Shown here in pieces: positions 1-8,302 of a stretch of DNA of 64,000 nt; position 1 is the stretch's first letter; each line of letters begins with the position of its first letter. The position numbers and the translations under genes were made by a program. The notes below the pieces were generated by a model. That model was not told the DNA's origin and did not search any database. It was given only the letters and a program-made list of their open reading frames with translations. The stretch comes from Stenotrophomonas africana (GTDB lineage Bacteria; Pseudomonadota; Gammaproteobacteria; Xanthomonadales; Xanthomonadaceae), in contig NZ_JABEME010000008.1 of NCBI RefSeq assembly GCF_013004645.1, positions 183,172 through 247,171 of the forward strand, given 5' to 3'.

Positions 1-82
1 ACTGGTGTATAAATATGGTTCCCGTTCAGGGAACTCTGCGTGGCCGCATTTCAAGGTCCGATCTCCCCCGCACTTGCTGCGC

Positions 83-103
83 AGGCGTGCGTGGAGCACG
101 CCT
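83..103. repeat. small REP-like hairpin
   Basis: Eight-base inverted arms AGGCGTGC and GCACGCCT enclose a 5-base loop upstream of the first gene. It resembles the other intergenic palindromes of this window, but it lacks the GTAG start and a T-run, so a terminator role is not supported. Confidence 0.4.
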
Positions 104-206
104 ACGCCGGATTGCCTTCGCATCAGGGCGAATTGCAACTTTTCCAATAGCGGCTCACTGGCACCGTCCCTATCATCCGCGGCCACCATCCGTCCGAGGA
201 TCGCCC

Positions 207-797
207 GTGAAGCCCTTCCTGTTCCACAGCCTCATCTGCGTCGCCTGTCTTGCGCCTGTCACTGCCGCGTCGCGGGATCTCATCGTCGAGCCCGCCGCCG
301 CACCAGACGTAGCCTCGCCCACGACCTACACGAAGGACGGATTGAAGATGCAGGTGCCCGGGAACTGGACGGTCATAAAAGACCATCCCAGTAACGAGGA
401 AGACCAGCGGCATGTGATCATCGAAGCTGACAAGACCCGCTTCGAAGTGTTGAACCTGGAAGTCGTGATCAATCTCGTCCATACGAGCGTGGTCGTCTCG
501 CTGCCGGATTGGGCTGCCTACTCGTACTCAGAGGAGGTGGGGGACAGTGAGAATTACGGACCGCCGAAGTACTCAGCCTACCAACTCGCGCCAGGCGTGG
601 AAGCCCATGCCACGCAATTCCAGCACAACATTTTCGAAAGCAACCAACCGTACGCCCGGCGACTGCACGTACTGGCCGTCAAGCGCTGCAGCGTGGAGTG
701 GTACTGCTACGCCTCTACCCGGACGTTGAGCGCAAATCGCAAAGCCGCGGAAGCGGGCATTCGAAAGATCATGGAGAGCGTGACGTTCGCGGACTGA
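207..797 (+). CDS. secreted hypothetical protein (DcrB/PsbP-like fold suspected)
   Basis: The reading frame is open from position 15. I place the start at the GTG at 207, because from there the product (196 aa) begins with a good signal peptide: VKPFLFHS, a hydrophobic stretch, then an Ala-rich cleavage region. The mature part begins with YTKDGLKMQVPGNW, a pattern seen at the start of DcrB/DUF1795-like periplasmic domains, and contains two cysteines in KRCSVEWYC that could pair. No catalytic motif is visible. It is probably exported. The fold suggestion is inference from a short pattern only. A longer N-terminus from 15 is possible but would bury the signal sequence. Confidence 0.65.
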   Translation: MKPFLFHSLICVACLAPVTAASRDLIVEPAAAPDVASPTTYTKDGLKMQVPGNWTVIKDHPSNEEDQRHVIIEADKTRFEVLNLEVVINLVHTSVVVSLPDWAAYSYSEEVGDSENYGPPKYSAYQLAPGVEAHATQFQHNIFESNQPYARRLHVLAVKRCSVEWYCYASTRTLSANRKAAEAGIRKIMESVTFAD

Positions 798-1107
798 ACG
801 ATTCCGTGCTGCGCGCGCCCCGCAATCGAGCGTGAGGCGAGCCGATGCCTGCTGGCGGGTGCTGCCGACAACGGCACAGAAGTGAAATCGATGTGACATC
901 GGCTTCATACAGATGAATTGGCTGTTCTGAACAGGCACAAGGCGATCGGCCGGCGTACATCAGCTCGCCTGATCCCGCTTGTTAATGCTGAGTCAGAAAG
1001 CGACTTCACAGTGCATCCACGTATTCAAATTCCAGCTGAAAGCGCTTGGTAGCACCGGGAACAAACGCCGCTATATTCCAGCTTCCCCAGACGAAGGAGG
1101 GAGTGCA
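798..1107. other. intergenic stretch, no gene seen
   Basis: 310 bases with no supported coding region. The only clear element is the AAGGAGG ribosome-binding site at 1094-1100 for the next gene. A weak -10-like TATATT lies near 1073 without a convincing -35. Confidence 0.5.
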
Positions 1108-1380
1108 ATGAACCTGAACCCGCAACACATGAAGACGGCCCGCGCACTTGCTGTAGCGCTCATCGCCACCGTCAGCCTTGGCGCCTGCGCCTCTTACAAG
1201 AACGAGTTTGCAACCATCAACTCGCGTCTCGATCAGCTCGACGTAAAGGTGCAGGGTGCCGCGCAGAGCGCGGAGTCCGCCAACCAGTCCGCACAGCAGG
1301 CCAACCAGCGCCTGGACCAGATCGAAGGCCGCGTGCAGCAGCTTGAAAGGGCACCTGCCGGCCGCAAGCCGCGCGGGTAA
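1108..1380 (+). CDS. Lpp/OprI-like outer-membrane lipoprotein
   Basis: A 90-residue lipoprotein. The start at 1108 is fixed by a perfect AAGGAGG seven bases upstream; the upstream in-frame ATG at 979 has no such site. The N-terminus has a hydrophobic segment ending in the lipobox SLGAC. The mature chain is a heptad-rich Ala/Gln coiled coil (INSRLDQLDVKVQ, then repeated SANQSAQQANQ). This is the build of the alanine-zipper lipoproteins Lpp of enterics and OprI of pseudomonads, which trimerise in the periplasm. The C-terminus RKPRG lacks the plain terminal Lys used by Lpp for covalent peptidoglycan attachment, so it may be unattached. The family assignment is from architecture. Confidence 0.8.
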   Translation: MNLNPQHMKTARALAVALIATVSLGACASYKNEFATINSRLDQLDVKVQGAAQSAESANQSAQQANQRLDQIEGRVQQLERAPAGRKPRG

Positions 1381-1499
1381 TCGCTCCCTCACCGTTTGAA
1401 TTGATCCACCTCTGTATCGGGTGTATCGGGACCCAGTGGCCTTCGCCGGCCACTGGCATCCTTCCACCAAGATTGCATTGCATTGCAAGGAGTCGTCCC

Positions 1500-2243
1500 A
1501 TTCGCACTTCCTCCCCCCCTGCACGCCGCGCCCTCCATGCCGCACTGGCCATGGCACTGGTCGTTGCGTGCAGCGGCGTAGCCAATGCCAGGGACAAGGA
1601 CAAGGACGCACCCGCACAAGCGGTAGCCGCCGTTGATGAGCTTCCGACCGACCAGAACGTGTCTGAGACGGTGATTGAACTGGCTGGCTGGGTCGTCGCC
1701 AGCAAGGACAACCAAGGCTATCCGTTCGCGATCATGGACAAGGCGGCGGCACAGGTACTGGTCTTCGGTGGCGACGGCAAGCTGCGCGGTGCAGCACCGG
1801 CACTGTTCGGTTCGGCCATCGGCGATCACTCGGCCCCGGGCGTTGCCAAGCTTGCACTGAGTGCGATTCCAGGCCATGACCGCACCACCCCGGCGGGCCG
1901 CTTCATTGGTGGCTACGGCCCCTCCGACGATGCCGGGCGCGTGCTGTGGGTGGACTACGATTCCGCCGTCTCGATGCACCCGCTGCCGCCAGGCACCCCG
2001 AAAGAGAAGCGCGCCCAACGGCTGGCAACGCCGACGCCGGACGACAACCGCGTCACCCACGGCTGCATCAACGTCTCGCCCGCGTTCTACGACCAGATCG
2101 TGCAGTCCACGTTCGAGAAGGGCGGTGTGTTCTACATCCTGCCGGACAAGGATTCGATCGCGAAGACGTTCCCGGAGTTCGCGCAGAGCCGCGGGGATGC
2201 AAAGGACGAAGACGAGAAAGGCGCGCGGCGCGCAAGCAAGTAG
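1500..2243 (+). CDS. L,D-transpeptidase (YkuD domain)
   Basis: A secreted YkuD-family enzyme, which would cross-link peptidoglycan through meso-DAP or attach proteins to it. The catalytic motif is visible as HGCINV, with the nucleophile Cys, plus an upstream SMHPLPPGTP segment. The frame is open from an ATG at 1401, but AAGGAG at 1487-1492 stands seven bases before an ATT at 1500. Starting there gives an ideal signal peptide (RTSSPPARRALHAAL, hydrophobic core, cleavage after GVANA). The ATG at 1401 would add 33 residues with no signal character, and the ATG at 1551 would cut the signal in half. The ATT start is inference. Product about 247 aa. The basic, Lys/Glu/Asp-rich tail is probably disordered. 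Confidence 0.8.
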   Translation: MRTSSPPARRALHAALAMALVVACSGVANARDKDKDAPAQAVAAVDELPTDQNVSETVIELAGWVVASKDNQGYPFAIMDKAAAQVLVFGGDGKLRGAAPALFGSAIGDHSAPGVAKLALSAIPGHDRTTPAGRFIGGYGPSDDAGRVLWVDYDSAVSMHPLPPGTPKEKRAQRLATPTPDDNRVTHGCINVSPAFYDQIVQSTFEKGGVFYILPDKDSIAKTFPEFAQSRGDAKDEDEKGARRASK

Positions 2244-2277
2244 AAGTGGGTAGTGGAGCGCGTTTGCGTACTGGAAG

Positions 2278-2967
2278 TCAGGAAGCTGCAGCGCCCGCGG
2301 CCCATGCCAATGCAGCGGCATGCGCATCGCCCTTCCGCTCGCTGTAACGGTCCACCAGGTAATCCGTCCTGCCACGCGTCAACAGCGTGAACTTCACCAG
2401 CTCCTCCATCACGTCCACCACCCGGTCGTAGTACGGCGAGGGCTTCATTCGCCCTTCGTCATCGAATTCCTGCCAGGCTTTGGCCACCGACGACTGGTTG
2501 GGGATGGTCAGCATGCGCATCCACCGGCCCAGCACGCGCAACGTGTTGACCGTGTTGAACGACTGCGAACCGCCGCTCACCTGCATCACGGCCAACGTGC
2601 GGCCTTGCGTGGGCCGCACGCTGCCATTCTCCAATGGCAACCAGTCGATCTGGTTCTTGAACACGCCGGTGACCGTGCCGTGCCGCTCCGGACTGACCCA
2701 GACCTGGCCTTCCGACCACTGCGACCACGCACGCAACCGCTGCACTTCGGGGTGGCTTGTGTCCACGCTGTCCAGCATGGGCAGCGCATGCGGATCGAAC
2801 ACGCGGGTCTCGCACCCCAGGTGACGCAGCAATCGCCCGGCGTCCAGCGCCAGCTTGCGGCTGAACGACTGCGGCCGAAGCGAACCGTAGAGCAGGAGGA
2901 TGCGTGGCGGTCCCGGATCTGCCGCGGCGAGCTGGTGGTGATCGGGCTGGGGCAGCGAGGCGTGCAC
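2278..2967 (-). CDS. arsH: ArsH, NADPH-dependent FMN reductase of arsenic resistance
   Basis: A 229-residue flavodoxin-fold protein with the ArsH signature: [14 protein letters not shown] near the N-terminus (phosphate loop for FMN), [13 protein letters not shown], and [10 protein letters not shown]. ArsH proteins are NADPH:FMN oxidoreductases that oxidise trivalent organoarsenicals in the cytosol. The start codon is GTG. The gene is divergent from arsR with only 56 bases between, so both are probably controlled from one ArsR-regulated region. Length is typical for the family. Confidence 0.93.
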   Translation of the reverse strand: MHASLPQPDHHQLAAADPGPPRILLLYGSLRPQSFSRKLALDAGRLLRHLGCETRVFDPHALPMLDSVDTSHPEVQRLRAWSQWSEGQVWVSPERHGTVTGVFKNQIDWLPLENGSVRPTQGRTLAVMQVSGGSQSFNTVNTLRVLGRWMRMLTIPNQSSVAKAWQEFDDEGRMKPSPYYDRVVDVMEELVKFTLLTRGRTDYLVDRYSERKGDAHAAALAWAAGAAAS

Positions 2968-3007
2968 CAGATTCGGCAGGTGGGAGCTTGTGTTGGGCTT
3001 GTTTATT

Positions 3008-3022
3008 CGACTATTCTAGAAA
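3008..3022. promoter_or_regulatory. candidate ArsR operator between arsH and arsR
   Basis: The near-palindrome ATTCTAGAAAT lies just before the arsR start, in the short divergent intergenic region. Imperfect dyads of this kind bind dimeric ArsR repressors. The site is inferred from position and symmetry only. Confidence 0.4.
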
Positions 3023-3023
3023 T

Positions 3024-3353
3024 ATGGAAACGTTGAATGCAATTGCCGCCCTGACTGCGCTGGGTCATGCCACCCGCCTGGCTGCCTTCCGCCTGCTGGT
3101 AGAGGCTGGCCCGGCAGGTCGCATGGCAGGCGATATCGCCACGGCCCTGCAGGTGCCCCCAGCCACGCTCAGCTTCCACCTGAAGGAGCTGGTGCAGGCC
3201 GGCCTGGTGGAGAGCGAAAGCCGGGGCCGCCATGTCTGCTACCGCGCCAATTTCGATGCGATGAACGGCTTGATCGAGTACCTGACGCACAACTGCTGCG
3301 CGGGCTCGCCAACCGAGCAATGCGTGCCCACGGCGCCTGCCTGCAAGTGCTGA
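3024..3353 (+). CDS. arsR: ArsR-family arsenite-responsive repressor
   Basis: A 109-residue winged-helix regulator. The start METLNAIAAL at 3024 is preferred over the upstream in-frame ATG at 2904, which lies inside arsH. The HTH core LQVPPATLSFHLKELVQAGL and the wing ESRGRHVCYRA are classic ArsR. Cysteines are placed unlike E. coli ArsR: there is no CxCxxC in the DNA-recognition helix, but a CC pair (HNCCAG) and a CVPTAPACKC tail at the C-terminus. This matches the C-terminal arsenite-sensing type known in Acidithiobacillus and Xanthomonas-like ArsR. It should repress arsH and arsR-arsC-acr3 until As(III) binds. Confidence 0.92.
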   Translation: METLNAIAALTALGHATRLAAFRLLVEAGPAGRMAGDIATALQVPPATLSFHLKELVQAGLVESESRGRHVCYRANFDAMNGLIEYLTHNCCAGSPTEQCVPTAPACKC

Positions 3354-3390
3354 CCCCACACAGATCCTCTCCTCTCAAGGCAATTGCTCC

Positions 3391-3894
3391 ATGACCCGCA
3401 ATGTCCTGTTCCTCTGTACCGGCAACAGCGCGCGCAGCGTGCTTGCTGAAGCCACCCTGCGCGCCTGGGGCGGCGATCGCTTCACGGCATTCAGTGCGGG
3501 CAGCCAGCCCACCGGTCAGGTCAATCCATTCGCGCTGGCCCAGTTGCAGGCCGAAGGAATGCCCATTGAAGGGCTGCGCAGCAAGTCGTGGGATGAGTTC
3601 GTGGATGCAGCACCCATGAATCTGGTCATCACCGTATGCGACTCAGCCGCAGCGGAGGCCTGCCCGGTGGTGTTCGGTGACTTCATCCGCAGTCACTGGG
3701 GCCTGCCCGATCCAGCGGCCGTGGCGGGCAGCGATGCCGACAAAGCCGCGGCGTTCGCGCTGGCCCATGCCATCGTGAAAGCGCGCCTGCGTGCATTGCT
3801 CGCCTTGCCCGAATCATTGTGGTCCGACCGCGAGGCGCTGCAGCACACGCTGGATCGGATCGGACAGCTGCCGCCGACTGATCGCATGCCGTGA
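3391..3894 (+). CDS. arsC: arsenate reductase, low-molecular-weight phosphatase type
   Basis: A 167-residue arsenate reductase of the LMW-PTPase fold. The P-loop CTGNSAR (CX5R) sits near residue 9, and the later pair ITVCDSAAAEACP provides the resolving cysteines for thioredoxin- or mycothiol-independent relay. The Asp of WGLPDP is the general acid. It reduces As(V) to As(III) for export by the next gene. Its stop codon overlaps the GTG of the transporter gene, indicating translational coupling. Confidence 0.93.
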   Translation: MTRNVLFLCTGNSARSVLAEATLRAWGGDRFTAFSAGSQPTGQVNPFALAQLQAEGMPIEGLRSKSWDEFVDAAPMNLVITVCDSAAAEACPVVFGDFIRSHWGLPDPAAVAGSDADKAAAFALAHAIVKARLRALLALPESLWSDREALQHTLDRIGQLPPTDRMP

Positions 3895-4934
3895 CTGCCC
3901 CCATGAATCTGTTCGAGCGCTACCTGACGCTCTGGGTCGGGCTTTGTATTGCGGTCGGCACGCTGCTGGGCCACGTCCTACCCGCTGCTTTCGCGGAGTT
4001 GGCCTCGGCCGAAATCGCCAAGGTCAATCTGCCGGTTGCCGTGCTGATCTGGTTGATGATCATCCCGATGCTGCTGAAGGTCGACTTCAGCGCAATGCGC
4101 CAGTTGCAGCAGCACTGGAAGGGCATCGGGGTGACGCTGTTCATCAACTGGGCGGTCAAGCCGTTTTCGATGGCGCTGCTGGGCTGGCTGTTCCTGCGCC
4201 ATGCCTTCGCGGACTGGCTGCCCGCAGCACAGATCGACAGCTACATCGCCGGGCTGATCCTGCTGGCAGCGGCGCCCTGTACTGCCATGGTGTTCGTGTG
4301 GAGCAACCTGTGCCGCGGTGATGCCAACTTCACTCTGAGCCAGGTGGCGTTGAACGACGCGATCATGGTGGTCGCATACGCACCGGTGGTTGCGCTGTTG
4401 CTGGGCCTGTCGGCGATCACCGTGCCGTGGGACACGCTGCTGTTGTCGGTGGGTCTCTACATTGTGGCGCCAGTACTGGTAGCTGCACTGCTGCGGCACT
4501 GGATCCTTTCGCGCAGCGGCGAGGCGGGGCTGCAACTCGCGCTTCGACGGTTGGGGCCGCTGTCCCTGTCCGCGCTGCTGCTGACGCTGGTGGTGCTGTT
4601 CGGATTCCAGGGCCAGCAGATCGTGAAGCAACCGCTGGTGATTGCATTGATTGCAGTGCCGATTCTGATCCAGGTCTACTTCACTTCAGGCCTGGCCTAC
4701 CTGCTCAATCGTCGTTTGGGCGTGGCGCACTGCGTGGCCGGCCCTTCAGCGCTGATTGGCGCCAGTAACTTCTTTGAGCTGGCGGTGGCAACAGCGGTGG
4801 GGCTGTTCGGTGTGCAGTCGGGAGCGGCGCTGGCCACCGTGGTGGGCGTGCTGATCGAGGTGCCGGTCATGCTGTCTGTGGTGCGGATCGTGAATCGTAC
4901 TCAAGACTGGTACGAGAGACGCGAAGAGCGCTGA
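3891..4934 (+). CDS. acr3: Acr3-family arsenite efflux transporter
   Basis: A 347-residue membrane protein with about ten hydrophobic segments. Acr3 signatures are visible: ILLAAAPCTAMVFVWSNL, with the conserved cysteine in segment 4 needed for As(III) transport, and GPSALIGASNFFELAVA. It exports arsenite across the inner membrane using the proton gradient and is unrelated to ArsB. Two starts are possible: the GTG at 3891, overlapping the arsC stop, and an ATG at 3903 (MNLFERYL). The difference is four residues. It is the last gene of the arsR-arsC-acr3 operon. Confidence 0.93.
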   Translation: MTAPMNLFERYLTLWVGLCIAVGTLLGHVLPAAFAELASAEIAKVNLPVAVLIWLMIIPMLLKVDFSAMRQLQQHWKGIGVTLFINWAVKPFSMALLGWLFLRHAFADWLPAAQIDSYIAGLILLAAAPCTAMVFVWSNLCRGDANFTLSQVALNDAIMVVAYAPVVALLLGLSAITVPWDTLLLSVGLYIVAPVLVAALLRHWILSRSGEAGLQLALRRLGPLSLSALLLTLVVLFGFQGQQIVKQPLVIALIAVPILIQVYFTSGLAYLLNRRLGVAHCVAGPSALIGASNFFELAVATAVGLFGVQSGAALATVVGVLIEVPVMLSVVRIVNRTQDWYERREER

Positions 4935-5246
4935 CAGATCAGAGTGCATCGATGTCGATTTACGTTCTTCGCTCCGCACTGTCGTCATCGGCTTGGTCGG
5001 GTACCCATACGCCACGTCATCAACTTCGATCCGTGTCGCATATTGCCCAAGCCGCTGCGGCCATTGCGGCGCCTCGGTCTGCGGCTACTTAACAGCATGC
5101 AAGAATGCCGAAAGCGTCTTCGATCGAACGCTGTTTGCAACTTGTCTGATTGGCGTTGCGCAGCGACGGCGGTACAGATGACGTGCCGCCGGAAAAGGGT
5201 GGCCGGGCATCGAAAACCCGTGGCAATGCGTACGTTGTTTGCGCCT
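4935..5246. other. intergenic stretch after acr3, no gene seen
   Basis: About 310 bases with no supported gene. Open frames here overlap one another and none has a ribosome-binding site or recognisable sequence. The stretch leads into the structured region described next. Confidence 0.4.
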
Positions 5247-5423
5247 GCCCGTCGGCGTCACCCAGTGTGGCGCCGACGGGCAATTCGTCTGCCGGTCATG
5301 GTGGGCGGAGCGTGGAGGCCTTGTGCCTGCCGGCCTTGTACGCACTGTCCCGGTTTTCGAGCCACGTCTCCGCCCGCCACCTTTGTGTGGCGGCTGCCGT
5401 CTGTCCTGCACGGAGCCTTTGCC
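5247..5423 (+). promoter_or_regulatory. structured 5' leader with alternative hairpins
   Basis: Upstream of the gene at 5424 lies a dense set of helices. A perfect 11-bp hairpin (GCCCGTCGGCG at 5247-5257 with CGCCGACGGGC at 5271-5281) is followed by a long stem. In it GTGGGCGGAGCGTGG (5301-5315) can pair with the complementary CCACG and CTCCGCCC arms at 5362-5375, enclosing an AGGCC/GGCCT hairpin. CCGCCAC (5374-5380) can instead pair with GTGGCGG (5387-5393) right before the start codon. The last two choices share bases and cannot both form, as in riboswitches and attenuators. The bases are seen; the RNA role is inference. No T-run follows any stem, so translation control is likelier than termination. 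Confidence 0.5.
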
Positions 5424-5798
5424 ATGAGCACACCCGAATCCTCCCGACTACGCACGCAGTACGTACCCGCCAACGCGGACGTGCCTTCGGAAGCGGCGCA
5501 CGCGCACGATCCTCTCGGTTTCATCGCCACGCTCGACCGCATCGGCAAGGGCGCCGCCGCCGACGGCCAGCCCTGGCCCGAACGTCATCAGATGCCGGGC
5601 CGCCGCATGGCGCTGGCCGACGCGGATTGCGCATTGACCGGCCTGCGCGTGGCGCTGGAAATGCTGCTGGCTGCCGAGCGCGTGCGCCAGAACGGTCCCG
5701 ACGAGGAGTACGTGGGCGACCGCGTGATGGAGGGCCTGATGATGGCCAGTCTGTCGCTGACCGCACAGGTCAGCGCACGCCTGCGCCCGGAAGGGTGA
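5424..5798 (+). CDS. small DUF6124/DUF3077-like protein
   Basis: A 124-residue soluble protein. The start MSTPESSRL at 5424 is chosen because the upstream frame runs through the structured leader without coding character. The C-terminal half (residues about 68-120) is a helical stretch, CALTGLRVALEMLLAAERVR followed by DEEYVGDRVMEGLMMASLSL. It resembles the two-helix region of the small DUF6124/DUF3077 proteins common in Pseudomonas and xanthomonads, whose genes often carry long leaders. The function of that family is unknown to me. The match is by pattern, so the family name is tentative. Confidence 0.7.
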   Translation: MSTPESSRLRTQYVPANADVPSEAAHAHDPLGFIATLDRIGKGAAADGQPWPERHQMPGRRMALADADCALTGLRVALEMLLAAERVRQNGPDEEYVGDRVMEGLMMASLSLTAQVSARLRPEG

Positions 5799-5858
5799 CA
5801 CGGCGAACAACGCTCACTGCAACGCCGGGCACGGCCCGGCGCTGCGGCGCGCGCCACA

Positions 5859-6524
5859 TCACTCGCAGGGCGCGCTGTCTTCCTTCAACGCGGCATCCTG
5901 CAGTGGCTGGCGCTGTTCGATCTGCGCACGTTGTTCCGCCGTCGGCTCACCCAGCCACCACACACGGCAGCGCGCGGTAAGACGGCCGACCATCTTCGAC
6001 TGATCGGGCGAGTACAGCATTGCCAACGCGGTGCCGGGACAGTCGTGGGCCTGGCAGGCGGTGTAGAACCACCACGGCTCGCCCTGCAGCACTACCAGTT
6101 CGCCAGGCCCGCTGGGTCCGCTCAACAGGCGTTCGCGCAGCGACGGAATCTCCTTGTCGGCGGATTCGGCCGCCGCCGTGTTCTTCATCAGGGTGTTGAA
6201 CGCGGCCAGCACCTTCGCGTCCTTGCGGCCGCAGTCGTCCACGGTGTTGCCACCCACCAGGGTGAAGAAATGCGTCGCCAGCGGGTTGTCCGCACAGGTG
6301 AGTTCGCCGCCAGCGCTCGGGTCTTCCGGTTCGCCTTCGTTGTCCCACACCGAGGGGTCCACACCGTCTTCGATGGACGGTTCCTTTTCGACCACTGTTG
6401 CTGCGGCGGCCGGTGCTTCGGTGGTCGGTGCCGGTGCGGCCGGTGCTGCATCCGGCGCCGGTGCCTGCCCGCAGGCTGCCAGCAGCGCAGCCATCATCGC
6501 CATCCCTGTGATTCGCATCTTCAT
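5859..6524 (-). CDS. lipoprotein with Ivy-like (lysozyme inhibitor) region
   Basis: A 221-residue lipoprotein. The signal peptide ends in the lipobox LAAC, followed by a long Ala/Pro linker to about residue 45. The C-terminal part contains WWFYTACQAHDCPGTALAML, close to the CKPHDC loop that Ivy-type inhibitors insert into the lysozyme active site, and a later cysteine pair. Ivy proteins are periplasmic and protect against C-type lysozyme. The similarity covers only this segment, so inhibitor activity is inference. It may instead be a general envelope lipoprotein. It is read alone, convergent with the gene at 5424. Confidence 0.65.
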   Translation of the reverse strand: MKMRITGMAMMAALLAACGQAPAPDAAPAAPAPTTEAPAAAATVVEKEPSIEDGVDPSVWDNEGEPEDPSAGGELTCADNPLATHFFTLVGGNTVDDCGRKDAKVLAAFNTLMKNTAAAESADKEIPSLRERLLSGPSGPGELVVLQGEPWWFYTACQAHDCPGTALAMLYSPDQSKMVGRLTARCRVWWLGEPTAEQRAQIEQRQPLQDAALKEDSAPCE

Positions 6525-6638
6525 CGCGTGTCCTTGTCTGATCTGCGCTGCATCGGCCGAGTCGACGGCCGCGTGATTCTAACCAGCACCGCGCTAGGAT
6601 GCGTTGCTAGCTTCCCGCCATCGCCTGGAGCCGGACGC

Positions 6639-7106
6639 ATGCGCCGCACACGACTCGCCATGATCTTCTGCAGTGCCCTGCTGCTGGCATCGCCAGCAAT
6701 TGCCCACGATGCAGAAGGCGCGAAGCCTCTCCCGGATGCAGCCCTGCCCGCACCGCTGGACCGTGTACTGCGCGACTATGAGCAGGCGTGGCGCAACGGT
6801 GATGCCAAGGCACTGGCTGCGCTGTTCGCCGAGGATGGCTTTGTGCTGCAGAGCAACCAGCCGCCGGTGCGCGGCCGCAGTGCGATCGAGGCTGCGTATG
6901 CCGGCCAGGGCAGCAGCCCGTTGCGGTTGCGTGCCCTGGCGTATTCGATGGAGGGCAACACGGGCTACATCATTGGTGCCTACCGCTACGGCAACAACGT
7001 GGTCGATACCGGCAAGTTCACCCTCACGTTGAAGCGCGTGGGCGATGGGCCGTGGTTGATCTTCTCGGACATGGACAACACCAGCGCGCCGCTGCGGGCG
7101 CGGTGA
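6639..7106 (+). CDS. secreted SnoaL/DUF4440-type NTF2-like protein
   Basis: A 155-residue protein whose start MRRTRLAMIF at 6639 has a GGAG eight bases upstream and gives a clean signal peptide ending at SPAIA. The mature part has the NTF2-like pattern LDRVLRDYEQAWRNGDAKAL, then ALFAEDGFVLQSN and a conserved RGRSAI, typical of the DUF4440/SnoaL cone fold. Such proteins bind small ligands or act as isomerases. Nothing in the sequence fixes the substrate. Probably periplasmic. A SMAG repeat and a terminator follow. Confidence 0.8.
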   Translation: MRRTRLAMIFCSALLLASPAIAHDAEGAKPLPDAALPAPLDRVLRDYEQAWRNGDAKALAALFAEDGFVLQSNQPPVRGRSAIEAAYAGQGSSPLRLRALAYSMEGNTGYIIGAYRYGNNVVDTGKFTLTLKRVGDGPWLIFSDMDNTSAPLRAR

Positions 7107-7118
7107 TCGGGCGTTGCA

Positions 7119-7141
7119 GTAGATCCACGCCATGCGTGGAT
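7119..7141. repeat. SMAG-type REP (GTAG palindrome)
   Basis: GTAGATCCACGCCATGCGTGG starts with the GTAG tetranucleotide and folds into a short stem, as SMAG REP elements of S. maltophilia do. A second hairpin, GTGCCAAGC facing GCTTGGCAC, follows at about 7157-7176. Confidence 0.75.
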
Positions 7142-7222
7142 ATGCAGCGCGCATGGTGCCAAGCAAGCTTGGCACCCACCCAAGCCTGTCTCCCGTCCGG
7201 CACCCGCGTGTACTCCCTGATG

Positions 7223-7252
7223 AAAAAACCCCGGCACGTAGCCGGGGTTTTC
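7223..7252. terminator. bidirectional Rho-independent terminator
   Basis: AAAACCCCGGC, loop ACGTA, then GCCGGGGTTTT. A-runs and T-runs lie on both sides, so it can stop transcription from gpsA on the minus strand and from the SnoaL-like gene on the plus strand. Confidence 0.9.
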
Positions 7253-7256
7253 CGAT

Positions 7257-8282
7257 TCACTTGAACAGCGTGTCCGGGTATTCCGGTTTCTGTTCCCGCG
7301 CCAGCAATGCGCGCAGGCCTTCTTCCGGCGTCTGCTCGCCGTGCAGCACGGCACGCACGCGGTCGGAGATCGGCAGGTCGATGCCATGACGGCGCGCCTG
7401 TCGCATCACTTCGTCGGCGGTCTGCACCGACTCGACCACCTGGCCGATTTCGCGCACGGCATCCTGCAGCGTCTGGCCACGGCCCAGGGCCAGGCCCAGG
7501 CGGCGGTTGCGCGACAGGTCGCCGGTGCAGGTCAGCACCAGATCGCCCAGGCCGGCCAGGCCCATCAGCGTTTCCGGCTTGGCGCCGATCGCAGCGGCCA
7601 GGCGCAGCATCTCGTTCAGACCACGGGTGATCAGGCCGGCACGGGCGTTCAGGCCCAGCTGCATGCCATCGGCCACGCCGGTGGCCACGGCCAGCACGTT
7701 CTTCATCGCACCGCCCAGCTCGGCACCGACCATGTCGTCGCCGGTGTAGGCACGGAACGCCGGGCCGTGCATCGCCTCGGCCACCGTCTGCGCGAACTCG
7801 GGCACGTCGCCGTGCACGGTGATCGCCGTCGGCAGGCCCTGGGTCACTTCCTTGGCGAACGACGGCCCGGTGACAACGGCCAGCGGCACCTCCTCACCCA
7901 GCACTTCGCGCGCCACTTCATGCAGGAAGCGGCCCGAACCGGGTTCGAAGCCCTTGGTGGCCCAGGCCACGCCGGCACCGGCCGGACGCAGCGGCGCCAG
8001 CGCACGCACGGTTTCACCGAAGGCATGCGACGGGGTCACCACCAGGATCCAGGCCGCGCCCTCCACCGCCGACGCCAGGTCGGTGGTGGCACGCAGGCTG
8101 TCCGGCAGCGGGATGCCCGGCAGGTAACGCGGGTTCTCGTGGCGCTGGTCGATGGCGTCGACCACGGCAGCATCGCGCCCCCACAGCACGGTCGGGTGAC
8201 CGTGCCGCGCGAGCAGGCTGGCCAGCGCGGTTCCCCAGGAACCGGCGCCCAGCACGGCGATCTTGTCAGCGGTAGTGCTCAT
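7257..8282 (-). CDS. gpsA: glycerol-3-phosphate dehydrogenase [NAD(P)+]
   Basis: A 341-residue cytosolic enzyme that reduces dihydroxyacetone phosphate to sn-glycerol-3-phosphate for phospholipid synthesis. The Rossmann loop [15 protein letters not shown] lies at residues 9-23. [14 protein letters not shown] and the catalytic Lys region [15 protein letters not shown] are intact. Length matches the bacterial family. It is the last gene of a rhodanese-secB-gpsA cluster on the minus strand, 20 bases after secB, and ends at the terminator at 7223-7252. Confidence 0.97.
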   Translation of the reverse strand: MSTTADKIAVLGAGSWGTALASLLARHGHPTVLWGRDAAVVDAIDQRHENPRYLPGIPLPDSLRATTDLASAVEGAAWILVVTPSHAFGETVRALAPLRPAGAGVAWATKGFEPGSGRFLHEVAREVLGEEVPLAVVTGPSFAKEVTQGLPTAITVHGDVPEFAQTVAEAMHGPAFRAYTGDDMVGAELGGAMKNVLAVATGVADGMQLGLNARAGLITRGLNEMLRLAAAIGAKPETLMGLAGLGDLVLTCTGDLSRNRRLGLALGRGQTLQDAVREIGQVVESVQTADEVMRQARRHGIDLPISDRVRAVLHGEQTPEEGLRALLAREQKPEYPDTLFK

Positions 8283-8302
8283 CCGTGACGTCGCGGCAGG
8301 AA

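Noticed and set aside
979..1107. Longer N-terminus for the Lpp-like lipoprotein
   Set aside because: The AAGGAGG at 1094 and the signal peptide fix the start at 1108.
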